DNA from: Candidatus Melainabacteria bacterium | GTDB lineage: Bacteria > Cyanobacteriota > Vampirovibrionia > 2-02-FULL-35-15 | Reading direction: 5' to 3' | Length of the DNA: 61,211 bases | Assembly: GCA_023250155.1 (NCBI GenBank) | Contig: JAHFBG010000015.1 | Coordinates: 1 to 61,211, forward strand | In this document: positions 27,497 through 37,227 of the stretch, one piece after another | Layout: each line of letters begins with the position of its first letter | Position numbering within the stretch: position 1 is the first letter of the stretch | The notes under the pieces: generated by a model | Told to the model about the DNA's origin: nothing | Database searches by the model: none | The model's input: only the letters and a program-made list of their open reading frames with translations | Translations under genes and position numbers: made by a program

Positions 27497-28543
27497 TTAT
27501 CTACGATTTATTGTTGTTTGGATTCTTGGTTGAACATAATTAGAAGATAAATGTCCACTAACACCACCTGCATAATTCCCAAATATAGTAGCTAGCTTTT
27601 GTTCAAGTGTAAAGCTATTACCACGTTCTATCATTCCACTACTTAGGTTTACTCCTGATAGCATTGTATTCTCAGCAAGAATAGATTTTGTGGCTTGAAG
27701 CCTTGATACATTCAATCCTTGACTAAGAGCAGCTTGGGACTGTGCATCTCTTGAGAGTTGAAATCTCCCACTAATTTTTCTACTAACGATACTAGTAAGA
27801 ATTGCAAATCCAAAAGTTTTTACTATGTTCCTAGTATCAAGCCCATTATGTCTTAAAAAATCCTGATAGAGTCTTGCTTTTTCTTCATTAGAACAATCTT
27901 CAAGATTGTTTTGTTTTAAAAACTCTTTAAAATTCTTTCTAGCATTAGCATAGGTCAAACCTAGATTAGAAGAAGTCGACACTGTAGTATTAGTAATACC
28001 GCTAGCAACATTAGCCCACAATTTACGACTAGCTGATGCTTGGACAGCAACTTGACCACTACCAGTGATAAGCCTTGCTACACCACAACCAGCAGCAGTA
28101 CTAACAGCACCAACACATGAAGATTTAAAATCATCAAAAGTTTGTGACCAAAAGTTTGACCAGTCATCATTTGCTGCACAAGTAAGTGCATTTGTAGTAG
28201 CACCAAAAGCAGTACCAGCTAAAATACCAGCCCCAATAGTAATACCAATGCCTATGATACCTACACCACTAGCCATTAAAGCACTTGTAATAATAACAGC
28301 AGTTAGAACAACGGCTGTACTACGAATAGTATTCCAAAGCTTATTTCCTAATGATGGTGATTTTTCTTTAGGTAGAGTAGAGGCTATTCTTGGTTCTTGT
28401 GAATGCCTACTGGTTAAATATTGGTCACTCTGCCTAGGCAGCAAAGAAGCAGTTGATTGAATAGAGCTGTTAGAAGGAGCTCTAGAGGGATAAAATATAT
28501 TTCCCAACATTTGAGATATTTGACAGGTTATAAATAAAATCAT
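27497..28543 (-). CDS. Hypothetical protein with Ser-rich N-terminus and Gly/Ala hydrophobic core
   Basis: 348 residues, unrecognised. An unordered Ser/Arg/Pro-rich stretch (about 12-65) precedes two or three hydrophobic Gly/Ala-rich segments (about 75-125). The remainder is polar and helical. Cys residues recur around 130-160. An ATG at 28510 (MLGNIFYPSR) is an alternative start; neither ATG has a clear ribosome-binding site. The layout (polar Ser-rich tail, then membrane-active core) resembles secreted effectors or pore formers, but no motif confirms it. Confidence 0.6.
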   Translation of the reverse strand: MILFITCQISQMLGNIFYPSRAPSNSSIQSTASLLPRQSDQYLTSRHSQEPRIASTLPKEKSPSLGNKLWNTIRSTAVVLTAVIITSALMASGVGIIGIGITIGAGILAGTAFGATTNALTCAANDDWSNFWSQTFDDFKSSCVGAVSTAAGCGVARLITGSGQVAVQASASRKLWANVASGITNTTVSTSSNLGLTYANARKNFKEFLKQNNLEDCSNEEKARLYQDFLRHNGLDTRNIVKTFGFAILTSIVSRKISGRFQLSRDAQSQAALSQGLNVSRLQATKSILAENTMLSGVNLSSGMIERGNSFTLEQKLATIFGNYAGGVSGHLSSNYVQPRIQTTINRR

Positions 28544-28728
28544 AAAAATAAAATAATTTAATAGTCAATCAATAAAAAGATCTCAACACCTTTTAATTGA
28601 TGCTAAAAATATAATTTTTAAATTTTATTTACAGTATGGGGAATGTAAGAAAAACTGAGGAATTAATAGGAATTCAAACAAAAAAAAGAATATAAACCAT
28701 AATGGATATGTTTATATTTCTGAATTGA

Positions 28729-29022
28729 TTATACTTGCTGTCCACTTTTTAAAGATTGAAGCTGTATAAAATCATCAACTGTTTGCAAGCCACATCTTTG
28801 AAGATATCCATTTATAGATTCTTTAGCAGTTGGATATGACTCTAGCCAGAAACCACCTAAATCTTCTAAAGATCTATCATCAGGATTTTTATTGTCTAAG
28901 ATGTCTGCAATGGCATATTTATCAGCACTTTCTCTAACCAGTCGTGCTGCTATTTCAACAGGGATTTCCTGAACTGCTTGATGAAATGCACGACCTATTA
29001 AAATTGAATTTACTTGTGTCAT
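28729..29022 (-). CDS. Small hypothetical protein
   Basis: 97 residues, unrecognised and acidic. It is predicted mostly helical, with no signal or membrane segment. AAGGAG sits correctly before the ATG. It lies 26 nt downstream of the 29049-29492 gene and probably shares its transcript. Confidence 0.65.
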   Translation of the reverse strand: MTQVNSILIGRAFHQAVQEIPVEIAARLVRESADKYAIADILDNKNPDDRSLEDLGGFWLESYPTAKESINGYLQRCGLQTVDDFIQLQSLKSGQQV

Positions 29023-29048
29023 TTTTATTTCTCCTTAATATAGAACTC

Positions 29049-29492
29049 TTAAACTCCTTGATTAGCTTCTTTTTGTAGCTGCTTAATAAATTTTTGGGGA
29101 ACTTCAACACCAACATCTACAACTTCAACACGCCACTGTCCCTGAGGGTGAATTACTGGTACTAATCCTTGTTCTTTAATCCAAGTAATAAATTCCTTTA
29201 AAACTTCATTTTTAATTTTAAACTGTTCAGTCCTAATATGTTCAGAATGATGAGGTATTAGCTCATCTGGTATTTGAAAAAGATCAATACATCTATTACT
29301 TTTTCCAGATATAGCCTCATATATAACAGAGGGGAGTTGTTGTTCTAGAGTCTGTTTTGCTTTTTCAACCAATTCTTCTACTTTTTTTTTCAGGGATTCT
29401 GCCCTAATCTTTTCTTGTTCTACAATAACAGGTCTTTCTTTCTTGAATTGTTTTTTTGCAAGGTCAGATGCTTTTACTAAAATTGAAGTCAT
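29049..29492 (-). CDS. Hypothetical protein with N-terminal coiled coil
   Basis: 147 residues from the ATG at 29492, chosen because AAGGAGAAA lies right upstream (an in-frame ATG at 29516 lacks one). The N-terminal third is a Lys/Glu-rich helix suited to a coiled coil. The C-terminal part (EFITWIKEQGLVPVIHPQG onwards) looks like a small alpha/beta domain. It is not recognised. It is first in a two-gene unit with 28729-29022. Confidence 0.65.
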   Translation of the reverse strand: MTSILVKASDLAKKQFKKERPVIVEQEKIRAESLKKKVEELVEKAKQTLEQQLPSVIYEAISGKSNRCIDLFQIPDELIPHHSEHIRTEQFKIKNEVLKEFITWIKEQGLVPVIHPQGQWRVEVVDVGVEVPQKFIKQLQKEANQGV

Positions 29493-29710
29493 AATATTTC
29501 TCCTTAAATAATTCACTTAAGCTAGTTTTATAGTTTAACAAAAGCAAAAAAAAATACATTAAATCTATTTAAGGTTCAAATAAAAAGTACTGAAAACTCT
29601 TTAAATAAAGCTGTTAGATAGCTAAGTTCAAACAACATTTATAGTTTTTTAAGGTTTGGGTTAAGAAATCAACCAAAATTATAATGACAAAATAAGTTTT
29701 TTCAAGTGAA

Positions 29711-29895
29711 GGTTTTTTGTAAACGAAAAACCAGAACGTCGTTAAGTGAGAACTTGTATAAAACATATAAGCTTTTTGTGTGATTCATTCACCAAAAAGC
29801 GCCGTGACTGAAAAGCGAGTTGCCGCTCAGAAAACTGAGCGAGCCTCGCCTCTAAAGAGGTGGGAGCATTCGTGCGAAACGAGCGGTATAAAAAT
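29711..29895. repeat. Mosaic structured repeat, copy E (several hairpins)
   Basis: A GC-richer, highly structured stretch. Hairpins: GGTTTTT/AAAAACC (29711-29732); GCTTTTTG/CAAAAAGC with TG/CA around TGATTCATT (29771-29800); CGCTCAG/CTGAGCG with loop AAAA (29824-29841); CCTC/GAGG (about 29849-29860). Hairpin two has the same loop as copy D with a changed stem. GGGAGCA...GCGAAA is shared with copy B. It abuts the 3' end of tRNA-Ser and could end its transcript. Confidence 0.65.
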
Positions 29896-29900
29896 GAAAA

Positions 29901-29988
29901 CGGAGAGAGAGGGATTCGAACCCTCGGTACTCTTTTGGAGCACACAGACTTTCCAGGTCTGCTTCTTCAGCCACTCGAACATCTCTCC
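29901..29988 (-). tRNA. tRNA-Ser (anticodon GGA)
   Basis: Acceptor GGAGAGA/TCTCTCC is fully paired. The anticodon loop CTGGAAA sits on CAGAC/GTCTG. A long class II variable arm and the T arm GAGGG-TTCGAAT-CCCTC confirm tRNA-Ser. The discriminator base is G and no CCA is encoded. Confidence 0.97.
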
Positions 29989-30043
29989 TTAATTCCTTCA
30001 TATTTTATTTCTTAAAAACTATAAAGTTAAATTATAACTTACT

Positions 30044-30190
30044 TTATAGCGTTTAGGAGAAAACTTAGGACATAGCGTTCAGCGTATAGCGTTTAGTAGA
30101 ACAAAGAACTTATTAGGACTGCTCTACATTCTTGTCCTCATATCCACAACATACGCTATACGCTAGTTCTTGCTTTCCTATACGCTATTA
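30044..30190. repeat. 'TAGCGTTTAG' palindromic intergenic repeat, copy 2 (full length)
   Basis: About 147 bases whose ends are inverted repeats of one another: TTATAGCGTTTAGGA at the left, TCCTATACGCTATTA at the right. An inner pair is AGCGTATAGCG/ATACGCTATACGCT. Most of the gene-free sequence between tRNA-Ser and plsC is this element. Confidence 0.75.
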
Positions 30191-30197
30191 TTTATAC

Positions 30198-30818
30198 ATG
30201 GCAATATACAATCCAAAAAGATATAACTGGATTACAAAGTTTTATCAATACATGGTGATTTGGTTATTATTTATCCCTATTTACTGTATTTTTTATCGAA
30301 CAAAAATCTATGGCAAAGAAAATATTCCTAAAGATAAAAAGCCATTTATTGTAATGCCAAATCACTTATCAAATAATGATCCTCCAATTATTTCAATGAC
30401 ACTAATGCTCCCAGTAGCCTATATGGCAAAGAAAGAATTGTTTAATATTCCTTTTATAGGGTGGGCGATTACAATGCTTGGAGCCTTTTCAGTGGACAGA
30501 GAAAAGTTAGAAAGAACTACCCTTAGAGCAGCAAAGGAAGTTATACAAAAAGGTTGGTGCCTTGGAATGTTTCTTGAGGGTACAAGAAGTAAAACCCCAA
30601 ATACTCTTGGCAAACCAAATATAGGTCCTGTATATATGTCTCATTTAACAAAAACACCAATTCTACCTATAGGTATTATTGATTCAAATAAACCTTTTGG
30701 CCCAATTACTGTAAGAATAGGAAAACCATTTTATCCTGAGAAAGATCTAGAAAAAGCAAAATGGCAATGTGCAGAAAAACTTAGTGAGCTGACAGGGTTT
30801 AAAGTACCTGAAATTTAA
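30198..30818 (+). CDS. plsC: 1-acyl-sn-glycerol-3-phosphate acyltransferase (PlsC family)
   Basis: 206 residues from the ATG at 30198; an in-frame ATG at 30132 lies inside the palindromic repeat and is less likely. A hydrophobic N-terminal segment anchors it in the inner membrane. The acyltransferase block I is NHLSNNDPP (NHxxxxD). Block III is MFLEGTRSK, and PILPIGIIDS follows as the later conserved block. It acylates lysophosphatidate in phospholipid synthesis or a related lipid acceptor. Convergent with the gene at 30827. Confidence 0.88.
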   Translation: MAIYNPKRYNWITKFYQYMVIWLLFIPIYCIFYRTKIYGKENIPKDKKPFIVMPNHLSNNDPPIISMTLMLPVAYMAKKELFNIPFIGWAITMLGAFSVDREKLERTTLRAAKEVIQKGWCLGMFLEGTRSKTPNTLGKPNIGPVYMSHLTKTPILPIGIIDSNKPFGPITVRIGKPFYPEKDLEKAKWQCAEKLSELTGFKVPEI

Positions 30819-30826
30819 AACTATCT

Positions 30827-32233
30827 TTAAATATAAAATTCTTCATTTAGCATAGGCATCTTTATCTTGTATCCTTTTGCTTTTAATTTACCAGCCATAC
30901 TTGCCATTGCTTCAGATCCACCATGTACAAGATAAGTGGCTTCTGGCTTCCCAATATTCTTATGCCAGTACAATAATTCATCTTGTCCAGCATGAGAAGA
31001 GAATCCATTTATTGTATAAATCTTTGCTCGTACATCAATTTCTTCTCCATAAATATAAACAGTTTTTGCACCATCAATTATTTTTCTTGCAAGAGTTCCT
31101 CCTGCTGCAAAACTAACAAAGACTACACTACACTCTTCTCTCCATAAATTATGCTTAAGGTGCTGACATATACGACCACCCGTACACATGCCTGAGCCTG
31201 CCATAACAATAGCTCCACTTTTTATACTGTTTATTGCTATTGATTCTGAGACATCTCTTGTATAAGAAAGTGTTGGTAAGTAAAAAGGATCTGTTCGTGT
31301 CTTTAACAGTCTTATAAACTCTTCGTCATAACATTCAGGATGACGTTTATATATTTCTGTAGCTGAAATTGCCATAGGTGAATCAAGAAAGACTTGTGTG
31401 TTTCCTGGTATCTTTCTTTTTTCAATTCCTTCTCTAATAAAATACAAAAGCTCTTGTGCTCTCTCGAGGGCAAAAGTAGGGATAAAAACATTTCCACCAC
31501 GTTTAAAAGTATCATTAATTGCTAGATAAAACTCATTAACAGACTGTTCAATTGATTTATGAGATCTATCTCCATAAGTAGTCTCCATAACTACAATATC
31601 TGCTTTTGGCAAAGGCGCTGGATCGCGAATAATGGGTTTATTGTTGTTTCCAATATCACCCGAAAATAGTATTTTCTTTTTTTGACTTTTTTCTTGTATC
31701 TCTAACAATATTGATGAAGAACCCAGGATATGTCCTGCATCAAAAAAAGTAGCCTGAATATCTTTTGTTAGTTTAATTGGTTTTTCATATACTGCATTAC
31801 ATCCAAAATAATCCAAAGAGTTGAGTACATCCAACGTATTATATAACAGTTTATAGTCTTTGTTTTTTTTCTTATTCTTGTGACTTCGTTTAAAATGCCT
31901 TCTGTTTCTTTTTGCATCTTCCTCATGGACACGGGCAGAGTCAAGCATAACCAATTTTGCTAATTCACGGGTGGCACTAGTAGTAATAATTTCACCACGA
32001 AATCCTTGACTAACTAAAAGCGGTATTCTTCCACAATGATCCAAATGAGCATGGGTAAGCAAAAGATAATTAATATCTCTTGGCTTAAATCCAAAAGGTT
32101 TTAAATTTTCTTCAGCAAGTCCACCACCACCTTGATACATACCACAATCAATTAGGATTTTTACACTTCCAACTTCTAATAAATAACATGAACCTGTTAC
32201 TTCTCTAGTTGCTCCGTGAAAAGATATTTTCAT
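30827..32233 (-). CDS. Beta-CASP metallo-beta-lactamase-fold RNA-processing nuclease
   Basis: 468 residues. The zinc motif is THAHLDHCGR, with the other ligands at DAGHILGSS and LFSGDIGN. The beta-CASP insert (about 230-380) is followed by the RMMBL segment INGFSSHAGQDELLYW. Orthologues are the CPSF73-like/YsdC-type bacterial nucleases acting on RNA 3' or internal sites. A Lys/Arg-rich insertion (about 115-135) is longer than usual and could contact RNA. It lies 2 nt after the AAA_28 gene. Confidence 0.9.
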   Translation of the reverse strand: MKISFHGATREVTGSCYLLEVGSVKILIDCGMYQGGGGLAEENLKPFGFKPRDINYLLLTHAHLDHCGRIPLLVSQGFRGEIITTSATRELAKLVMLDSARVHEEDAKRNRRHFKRSHKNKKKNKDYKLLYNTLDVLNSLDYFGCNAVYEKPIKLTKDIQATFFDAGHILGSSSILLEIQEKSQKKKILFSGDIGNNNKPIIRDPAPLPKADIVVMETTYGDRSHKSIEQSVNEFYLAINDTFKRGGNVFIPTFALERAQELLYFIREGIEKRKIPGNTQVFLDSPMAISATEIYKRHPECYDEEFIRLLKTRTDPFYLPTLSYTRDVSESIAINSIKSGAIVMAGSGMCTGGRICQHLKHNLWREECSVVFVSFAAGGTLARKIIDGAKTVYIYGEEIDVRAKIYTINGFSSHAGQDELLYWHKNIGKPEATYLVHGGSEAMASMAGKLKAKGYKIKMPMLNEEFYI

Positions 32234-32235
32234 AG

Positions 32236-32790
32236 CTAATCTTCCTTATTGATATTTTTAAGAATAAACTGTACTCGTTCTGAAATAGACAAAACAGGTA
32301 CTCTGATTACGTTGTAACCAAGTTCTGTATAACAATCATACAAAGCCTCATGAATCTCTTTTGCTTTTTGGCGATTTTCAGTTCTTGCATAATCCTTTTC
32401 ATAAGAAGGGAGTAGATCAAGAATAAAGATTCCTTTATATCTACGATCTTTACTTAATTTCACAGCAAGATCAAAATCACACTTATATTTTTTTAAATAT
32501 ACAATACTGTCTGGCATGCCTCTTTCCCAAAAGATAAGATCCTTTTTAGGTGCAATTGTTTCAGTTTCGATTTTGATTTTTAAAATTTGATGTTCAAATT
32601 TTTTATCATCATGTCTGATTTCTTCAATCGTCCTACCTTTACTCAACTCATCATCTATTAAAATACGAGCAACTTCAGGACGAATAAGATAGCCTAAGAA
32701 TGCAAGGTGATCAATAGTTTTTGATTTTCCTGTTGAAGGTCCTCCTGTAATAATATACCAATTTGTTTTTTCTGGTTCTTTATTTACCAT
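32236..32790 (-). CDS. AAA_28-type P-loop NTPase
   Basis: About 184 residues from the ATG at 32790; a GTG at 32850 would add 20 residues and overlap the previous gene by 14 nt. The P-loop TGGPSTGKSKT is right at the start of the domain. A FWERGMPDSIVYL motif follows (AAA_28 / NadR-kinase-like lid region). This family includes small nucleotide or metabolite kinases and Ttd14-like NTPases. Substrate unknown. It probably forms an operon with the nuclease downstream. Confidence 0.78.
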   Translation of the reverse strand: MVNKEPEKTNWYIITGGPSTGKSKTIDHLAFLGYLIRPEVARILIDDELSKGRTIEEIRHDDKKFEHQILKIKIETETIAPKKDLIFWERGMPDSIVYLKKYKCDFDLAVKLSKDRRYKGIFILDLLPSYEKDYARTENRQKAKEIHEALYDCYTELGYNVIRVPVLSISERVQFILKNINKED

Positions 32791-32836
32791 GGATTCATTA
32801 TGACACAAATAAATATTTTTTTGTTCTGTAAAATAA

Positions 32837-34642
32837 TTAAAACGATACACCTTTATTTAAAGCATTTATATATCCCTGCTTAGTATTTAAAACATGCTCC
32901 ACATAAGCAAAACCATTTTTATTTAACAGCTCTAGGACTTTTTCATTTGTCCCTTTTTTATGTCTAAAAATAGGTGCTGAACTTGCCCATAAAACATCAA
33001 AGCCATCTTCAATTTCTGGTGGAATAAATTTTGTAGCATCAACTCCTGAATAATAAATAAGAGTTCTTAATTTTAAATCACCTTTTGAAGATGGAAGCCA
33101 AAACTTTATAACTCCCCTTCCTTCTTGTCTATTAGGAGGAATATAAAGTTCATCTATCCGAGAATCCATTACTTTAAGTTGTTCTATAATTCCTTTAAAA
33201 TTATCTAAATCCCCACGCTTGCAAAAATCCCTGCTTAAATCAGAAAATATTAAAGTAGTTGCATCTGTACTTGCTAAAACACTTACTAAATCAAGACCAC
33301 AAGCTGGATAATAAACTTTTAAGTCTTTGCCATCAGGGTTTATCTTAGGTAAGACATCATATACTTCTATAAATTTTTCTTCATCATGAAAGATAGGATT
33401 GTCACTCCTTGAAATTGATTGCCTTTTACTTTTGTTAGCTAAAAGTATTTTATTCATGAACTCAGTAATATGATTTTGTTCTAAAGAAGCTTCATTACTT
33501 ACATTACTAGGTTTTGTTCCTAAAATATAATGCATACCAAATCTAAACTTCCCAACAATTTCAGTATTCAAATTGTGAGTTTGAAACCGATATTTTATAT
33601 AAGCAATATTTGATCTGTTAAATATAATAGAACCATTATCTTTTAAAGAGGCGATAAGATCATTTTCTACTTTTGTCTTATGTGGTAGATTTGCACTTAT
33701 GTTATTTAACCATAGGACATCATAACCATCTTTGATTTCATTTGGCAAGAATTCATTTTTATCAATACCCGTATAATAAATTAAAGTTCTAAGCTTTTCA
33801 TCTCCATTTTCTCTTGGAAACCAAAACTTGATTTCTGCTCTAGCCACACTAAGATCAACAACTGAAAGCTCTAAAGTGTTATCCCGTCCAGGAGCAAGAT
33901 TCAATATGGCTGATCTGGTATCATCATCTCTGTAACCCTTCTGATAAAAATATAGCTGAAATCTATTTTCAGAAAGTCTTTTCATATGAAAATCTCTATT
34001 TATTTCATCAAGTGTAGATTCATAGGTTTCAGTAGTCTCGCCTATTTTCAGATGAATACCATCATAAGATATTGCATAGATAAGATGATTTATAAAATCT
34101 ATGGATTCATCAAGAGGAATAGGAAGAAGCCTTTCACCAGTTTTAACATCAAGGCTTTCAACCCTACCACCAACTAATTTTATTTCATTTATAATTTCAT
34201 CAATATAGTCAACACTATCACCTATCCAAGATACTCCACTAAAAGAGTTAGAACATCGTTCTTGATTGCTATATATAAAAGTAGTTGCATCAGTAGCAGC
34301 TAATATAGGTACAAAATAACTATCAACCTCAGGACAATAAACAACGAAATCTTTATTTTCAGGATTTATTTTAGCTATAAGTTTATACGAAGCTAATGAT
34401 ATTTCTTTTTGTATATTAAGAGAGGAGTCTTTGGAATATTGATCAATCAGTTCCTGAAAAGATTTATTGTTTTGAGTTAAATTTAATGGATGTATCGTTC
34501 TTGGTATGCTTAAAACAATAGGTTCTTTTAAATCAGCTGGTATTGGCTCCGATTGAGTAGCATCTGATTTTAAAGGAGCGCTTTGTGAAACCACTTTCTT
34601 TGCAGAATCACTTGATGATAAATTTACTGAAGTCGGTTTCAT
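32837..34642 (-). CDS. Hypothetical protein with two methyltransferase-like Rossmann halves
   Basis: 601 residues. A Ser/Pro/Lys-rich unordered N-terminus (1-50) precedes two related halves. The first begins KINPENKDFVVYCPEVDSY; the second begins KINPDGKDLKVYYPACGLD. Both continue with a TDATTxIxS strand and an IKFWxP...KLRTLIYYxGxD segment. Both then have a GxDVLW strand and a final Leu-Asn/Asp-Gly turn (LKDNGSIIF and LNKNGFAYV). The order recalls SAM-methyltransferase motifs I, IV and V, but the glycine-rich loop is weak (CPEVDS, YPACGLD). So I call it methyltransferase-like by architecture only. The internal duplication is clear. Confidence 0.6.
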   Translation of the reverse strand: MKPTSVNLSSSDSAKKVVSQSAPLKSDATQSEPIPADLKEPIVLSIPRTIHPLNLTQNNKSFQELIDQYSKDSSLNIQKEISLASYKLIAKINPENKDFVVYCPEVDSYFVPILAATDATTFIYSNQERCSNSFSGVSWIGDSVDYIDEIINEIKLVGGRVESLDVKTGERLLPIPLDESIDFINHLIYAISYDGIHLKIGETTETYESTLDEINRDFHMKRLSENRFQLYFYQKGYRDDDTRSAILNLAPGRDNTLELSVVDLSVARAEIKFWFPRENGDEKLRTLIYYTGIDKNEFLPNEIKDGYDVLWLNNISANLPHKTKVENDLIASLKDNGSIIFNRSNIAYIKYRFQTHNLNTEIVGKFRFGMHYILGTKPSNVSNEASLEQNHITEFMNKILLANKSKRQSISRSDNPIFHDEEKFIEVYDVLPKINPDGKDLKVYYPACGLDLVSVLASTDATTLIFSDLSRDFCKRGDLDNFKGIIEQLKVMDSRIDELYIPPNRQEGRGVIKFWLPSSKGDLKLRTLIYYSGVDATKFIPPEIEDGFDVLWASSAPIFRHKKGTNEKVLELLNKNGFAYVEHVLNTKQGYINALNKGVSF

Positions 34643-34732
34643 AATGGTTTTACTTAGAAAATAACAAATTCAGGTTAAGAATATTAAGGTTAAAATCAAT
34701 GTTTATAATGATTTAAGATTTAGATTAGAGGT

Positions 34733-36370
34733 TTAACTAAACCTTCCCAAGAAATATTTTCTCCCAGCTCTTAATAGAGTAAGTCTTTTAAAAGTATCTA
34801 AGTTCTTTTTAACTATTGGTTTATCTACTTTAAGATCAGAAAGATAACCTATTACATAAGATTCTTTGCCAGTAGAAAGTTTTTCTTTTATTTTTTTTAC
34901 TTGTTCATTTTTAGAACTGAAATCTACAGGAACTCTTCCATAATAAACAAGGATAGGCTTATATCCACCAAATGAAATAATTTCATCTGCACCGTATTGT
35001 AGTTTAGCTAGTCTTGCATAATCCCTCAATTCACTAAATGTAATTTTATAATAGCCATTTAACCCTAGTACTAAAACATAAATAATTGGAATTATAATTG
35101 AAAATATAAAACCAGAAATCAATGATAAATGTTTTTTTGGAAGTCTTGAAAGCAATATAGCTCCAAGTATAAAGAAGCAAAACGATAGAAACAATGCTTG
35201 AATTAAAAAGTTTTTATCTATATCATAAAGAGTAGTCGTAGGAAGAAGAAAACATAGTATTGCAACTGCACATATTAAAATCATAAGTAAAGAAATAATA
35301 GTATATTTTAAAGCTTTAAAGTATTTTCTTCCGATTATATTTATCCAATAACCTGTGACTAATGACATCGCTGGAAAAAGCAAAAGAATATATGTAGCCA
35401 TTTTTGTTTTACAAAAAGTAAAGAATATAAAAATCACAAAAAACCATATCAAGCAAAATAAAACAAACTTATTAAAATGTTTTCTTTTATATCCAGAGAA
35501 TAAATTAAATAATGCATGTAGAAAAAAAATAGTCCATGGCATAAAACCAATCAAAACCACAGGAAAATAAAACCAAGCAGGACCAGGATGTTCACCTACG
35601 ACTGATGTAAATCTTTCAATGTTATGAGTAAAGAAAAAGTCTCTTGTAAAAGCACCACCAGTAGCTGCATGAACAGCTATATACCAAGGCAGGCTTACAA
35701 TCAATGCAATAAAAGAAATTATAAAGTAAACCTTTAAATGCCTTACATCAAATTGTTTTCTAAAAATTAGAAATAAAGTAAGTATACCAAGCGGAAAAAC
35801 AATTCCAATAGGTCCTTTAGTAAGGATAGCTAATCCACTAAATACACCAGATAAAATAGTCCAAAATATTTTCACTTTAATATCTTTTATAAAATAGCCA
35901 AGATACATTGAGTATAAAGAAGCACTAAAAAAGAAACATAAAACTATATCCGTAGCAGCCCTACGACCTAAAAAAATATACTCAATAGATGTAGCTAGTA
36001 TAATTGCGGATAAGAAGCCTGCTGTTCTGCCTAAAACCTTTTTCCCAATATACCAAGTAAACAGAACTAACAATACTGCTGAAAGTGCTGATGGTATCCT
36101 ACTTGAAAATTCATTTACACCAAACAGTTTATAAGAAATAGCAATTAGCCAATAAAATAATGCGGGCTTATCAAATCTGTCTTGAAAATTAAATTTTGGA
36201 ACTATCCAGTTATTGTTTTCAAGCATTTCTAAAGCACAACCACTATAACGAGGCTCATCTTTAGCTAGTAATCCATAATCACCTAAACCATAAAAAAATA
36301 TATAAAACAAAAGTAAAATAAATAAAAAGCCAAGAACATGAAAACAATTTCTTTTTATAAAGTTATTCAT
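34733..36370 (-). CDS. GT39/ArnT-like membrane glycosyltransferase
   Basis: 545 residues with about eleven membrane segments. The first periplasmic loop carries the catalytic-type acidic pair DEPRYSGCALEM, then FQDRFDKPALFYWL and SSRIPSALSA, as in ArnT/PMT_2 enzymes that use polyprenyl-phosphate sugars. The short C-terminal periplasmic part (FGGYKPILVYYGR) is also typical. It probably modifies lipid A, a surface polymer or protein. Its start overlaps the preceding membrane gene by 8 nt. Confidence 0.85.
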   Translation of the reverse strand: MNNFIKRNCFHVLGFLFILLLFYIFFYGLGDYGLLAKDEPRYSGCALEMLENNNWIVPKFNFQDRFDKPALFYWLIAISYKLFGVNEFSSRIPSALSAVLLVLFTWYIGKKVLGRTAGFLSAIILATSIEYIFLGRRAATDIVLCFFFSASLYSMYLGYFIKDIKVKIFWTILSGVFSGLAILTKGPIGIVFPLGILTLFLIFRKQFDVRHLKVYFIISFIALIVSLPWYIAVHAATGGAFTRDFFFTHNIERFTSVVGEHPGPAWFYFPVVLIGFMPWTIFFLHALFNLFSGYKRKHFNKFVLFCLIWFFVIFIFFTFCKTKMATYILLLFPAMSLVTGYWINIIGRKYFKALKYTIISLLMILICAVAILCFLLPTTTLYDIDKNFLIQALFLSFCFFILGAILLSRLPKKHLSLISGFIFSIIIPIIYVLVLGLNGYYKITFSELRDYARLAKLQYGADEIISFGGYKPILVYYGRVPVDFSSKNEQVKKIKEKLSTGKESYVIGYLSDLKVDKPIVKKNLDTFKRLTLLRAGRKYFLGRFS

Positions 36371-37031
36371 TAGTCATTATGCTTCGTTTAGAATTCTTTA
36401 AACAAGAATAAAATGCACCGATAAAAAGTGCTTCTGCAACAAGTTTAAAAACCTCTTCGAAAATCTTTAAAGTACTGAACAATATATGTCTTATTGCTTT
36501 ATCAGTTGTAATCAATTTCACAATATCATTGTTATTGACTGACATATCGACAACTACCATTAAAAAGAAAAATAAAAAACCTATTAAAAATATTGGTAGA
36601 GACGATTTATGTTTTTTTAATTCATTTCTAAATATATACAAAACAAAGATTCCAATTATTCCATAAATCCCGACAATGATATCATCCAATCTATCTGTAA
36701 AAGAAGTTTGAGTTAAATGAAATACTCTATGAATTATATGATCTAGATTTTCATGTATTCTAATCACCTCATCAAGAGCTAAATATAAAAAACCAATAGC
36801 AATAATTGCCCATAACAACGTAGGTGATTTTAAGATACTGGTATATGTTCCATTTTTAAAAATACCCCATGATAAATAAGCCACAATTAAAAGCTGAAAA
36901 AAAGAAACCCAGGTTATGTATGTAGCTTCTTTTGAAAAGTATTGCTCAGGTGGATTTCCTATTAAAACTCCAACCAAAATGAATATGAAATTAACTAACA
37001 GTGTAATTAATAAGATTTTTTTTGTATTCAT
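36363..37031 (-). CDS. Polytopic membrane protein with conserved-looking acidic/His residues
   Basis: 222 residues from the ATG at 37031 (GGAT upstream; another ATG at 37058 is in frame). About seven hydrophobic segments. Charged residues lie within or beside them in a striking pattern: LDEVIRIHENLDH, TDRLDDIIVGIYG, and FEEVFKLVAEALFIGAFYS. A layout of acidic and His residues at membrane faces suggests metal binding, as in some membrane hydrolases, but I cannot name a family. It is co-transcribed with the glycosyltransferase. Confidence 0.65.
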   Translation of the reverse strand: MNTKKILLITLLVNFIFILVGVLIGNPPEQYFSKEATYITWVSFFQLLIVAYLSWGIFKNGTYTSILKSPTLLWAIIAIGFLYLALDEVIRIHENLDHIIHRVFHLTQTSFTDRLDDIIVGIYGIIGIFVLYIFRNELKKHKSSLPIFLIGFLFFFLMVVVDMSVNNNDIVKLITTDKAIRHILFSTLKIFEEVFKLVAEALFIGAFYSCLKNSKRSIMTNE

Positions 37032-37227
37032 AAAATATCCAAAAAATAATAATAACATGTAACTACTCTCGGGTTATATCTAAGATTTCTTAAATTGTCA
37101 TTCTATCTTTGTTTAATCTTATCTGGGGTTAGCTATATGCAATTCTACATAAATTTAGGCATAAGAGATATGTACTATTTAATTGGATACTATCTGCATT
37201 GTTAATAATTAAAATTTCTTTAGTTCA

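Noticed and set aside
29742..29992. Two short frames near tRNA-Ser
   Set aside because: They cover a structured repeat and the tRNA itself.
30132..30197. Upstream start for plsC
   Set aside because: The added 22 residues are encoded by the palindromic repeat, not by conserved sequence.
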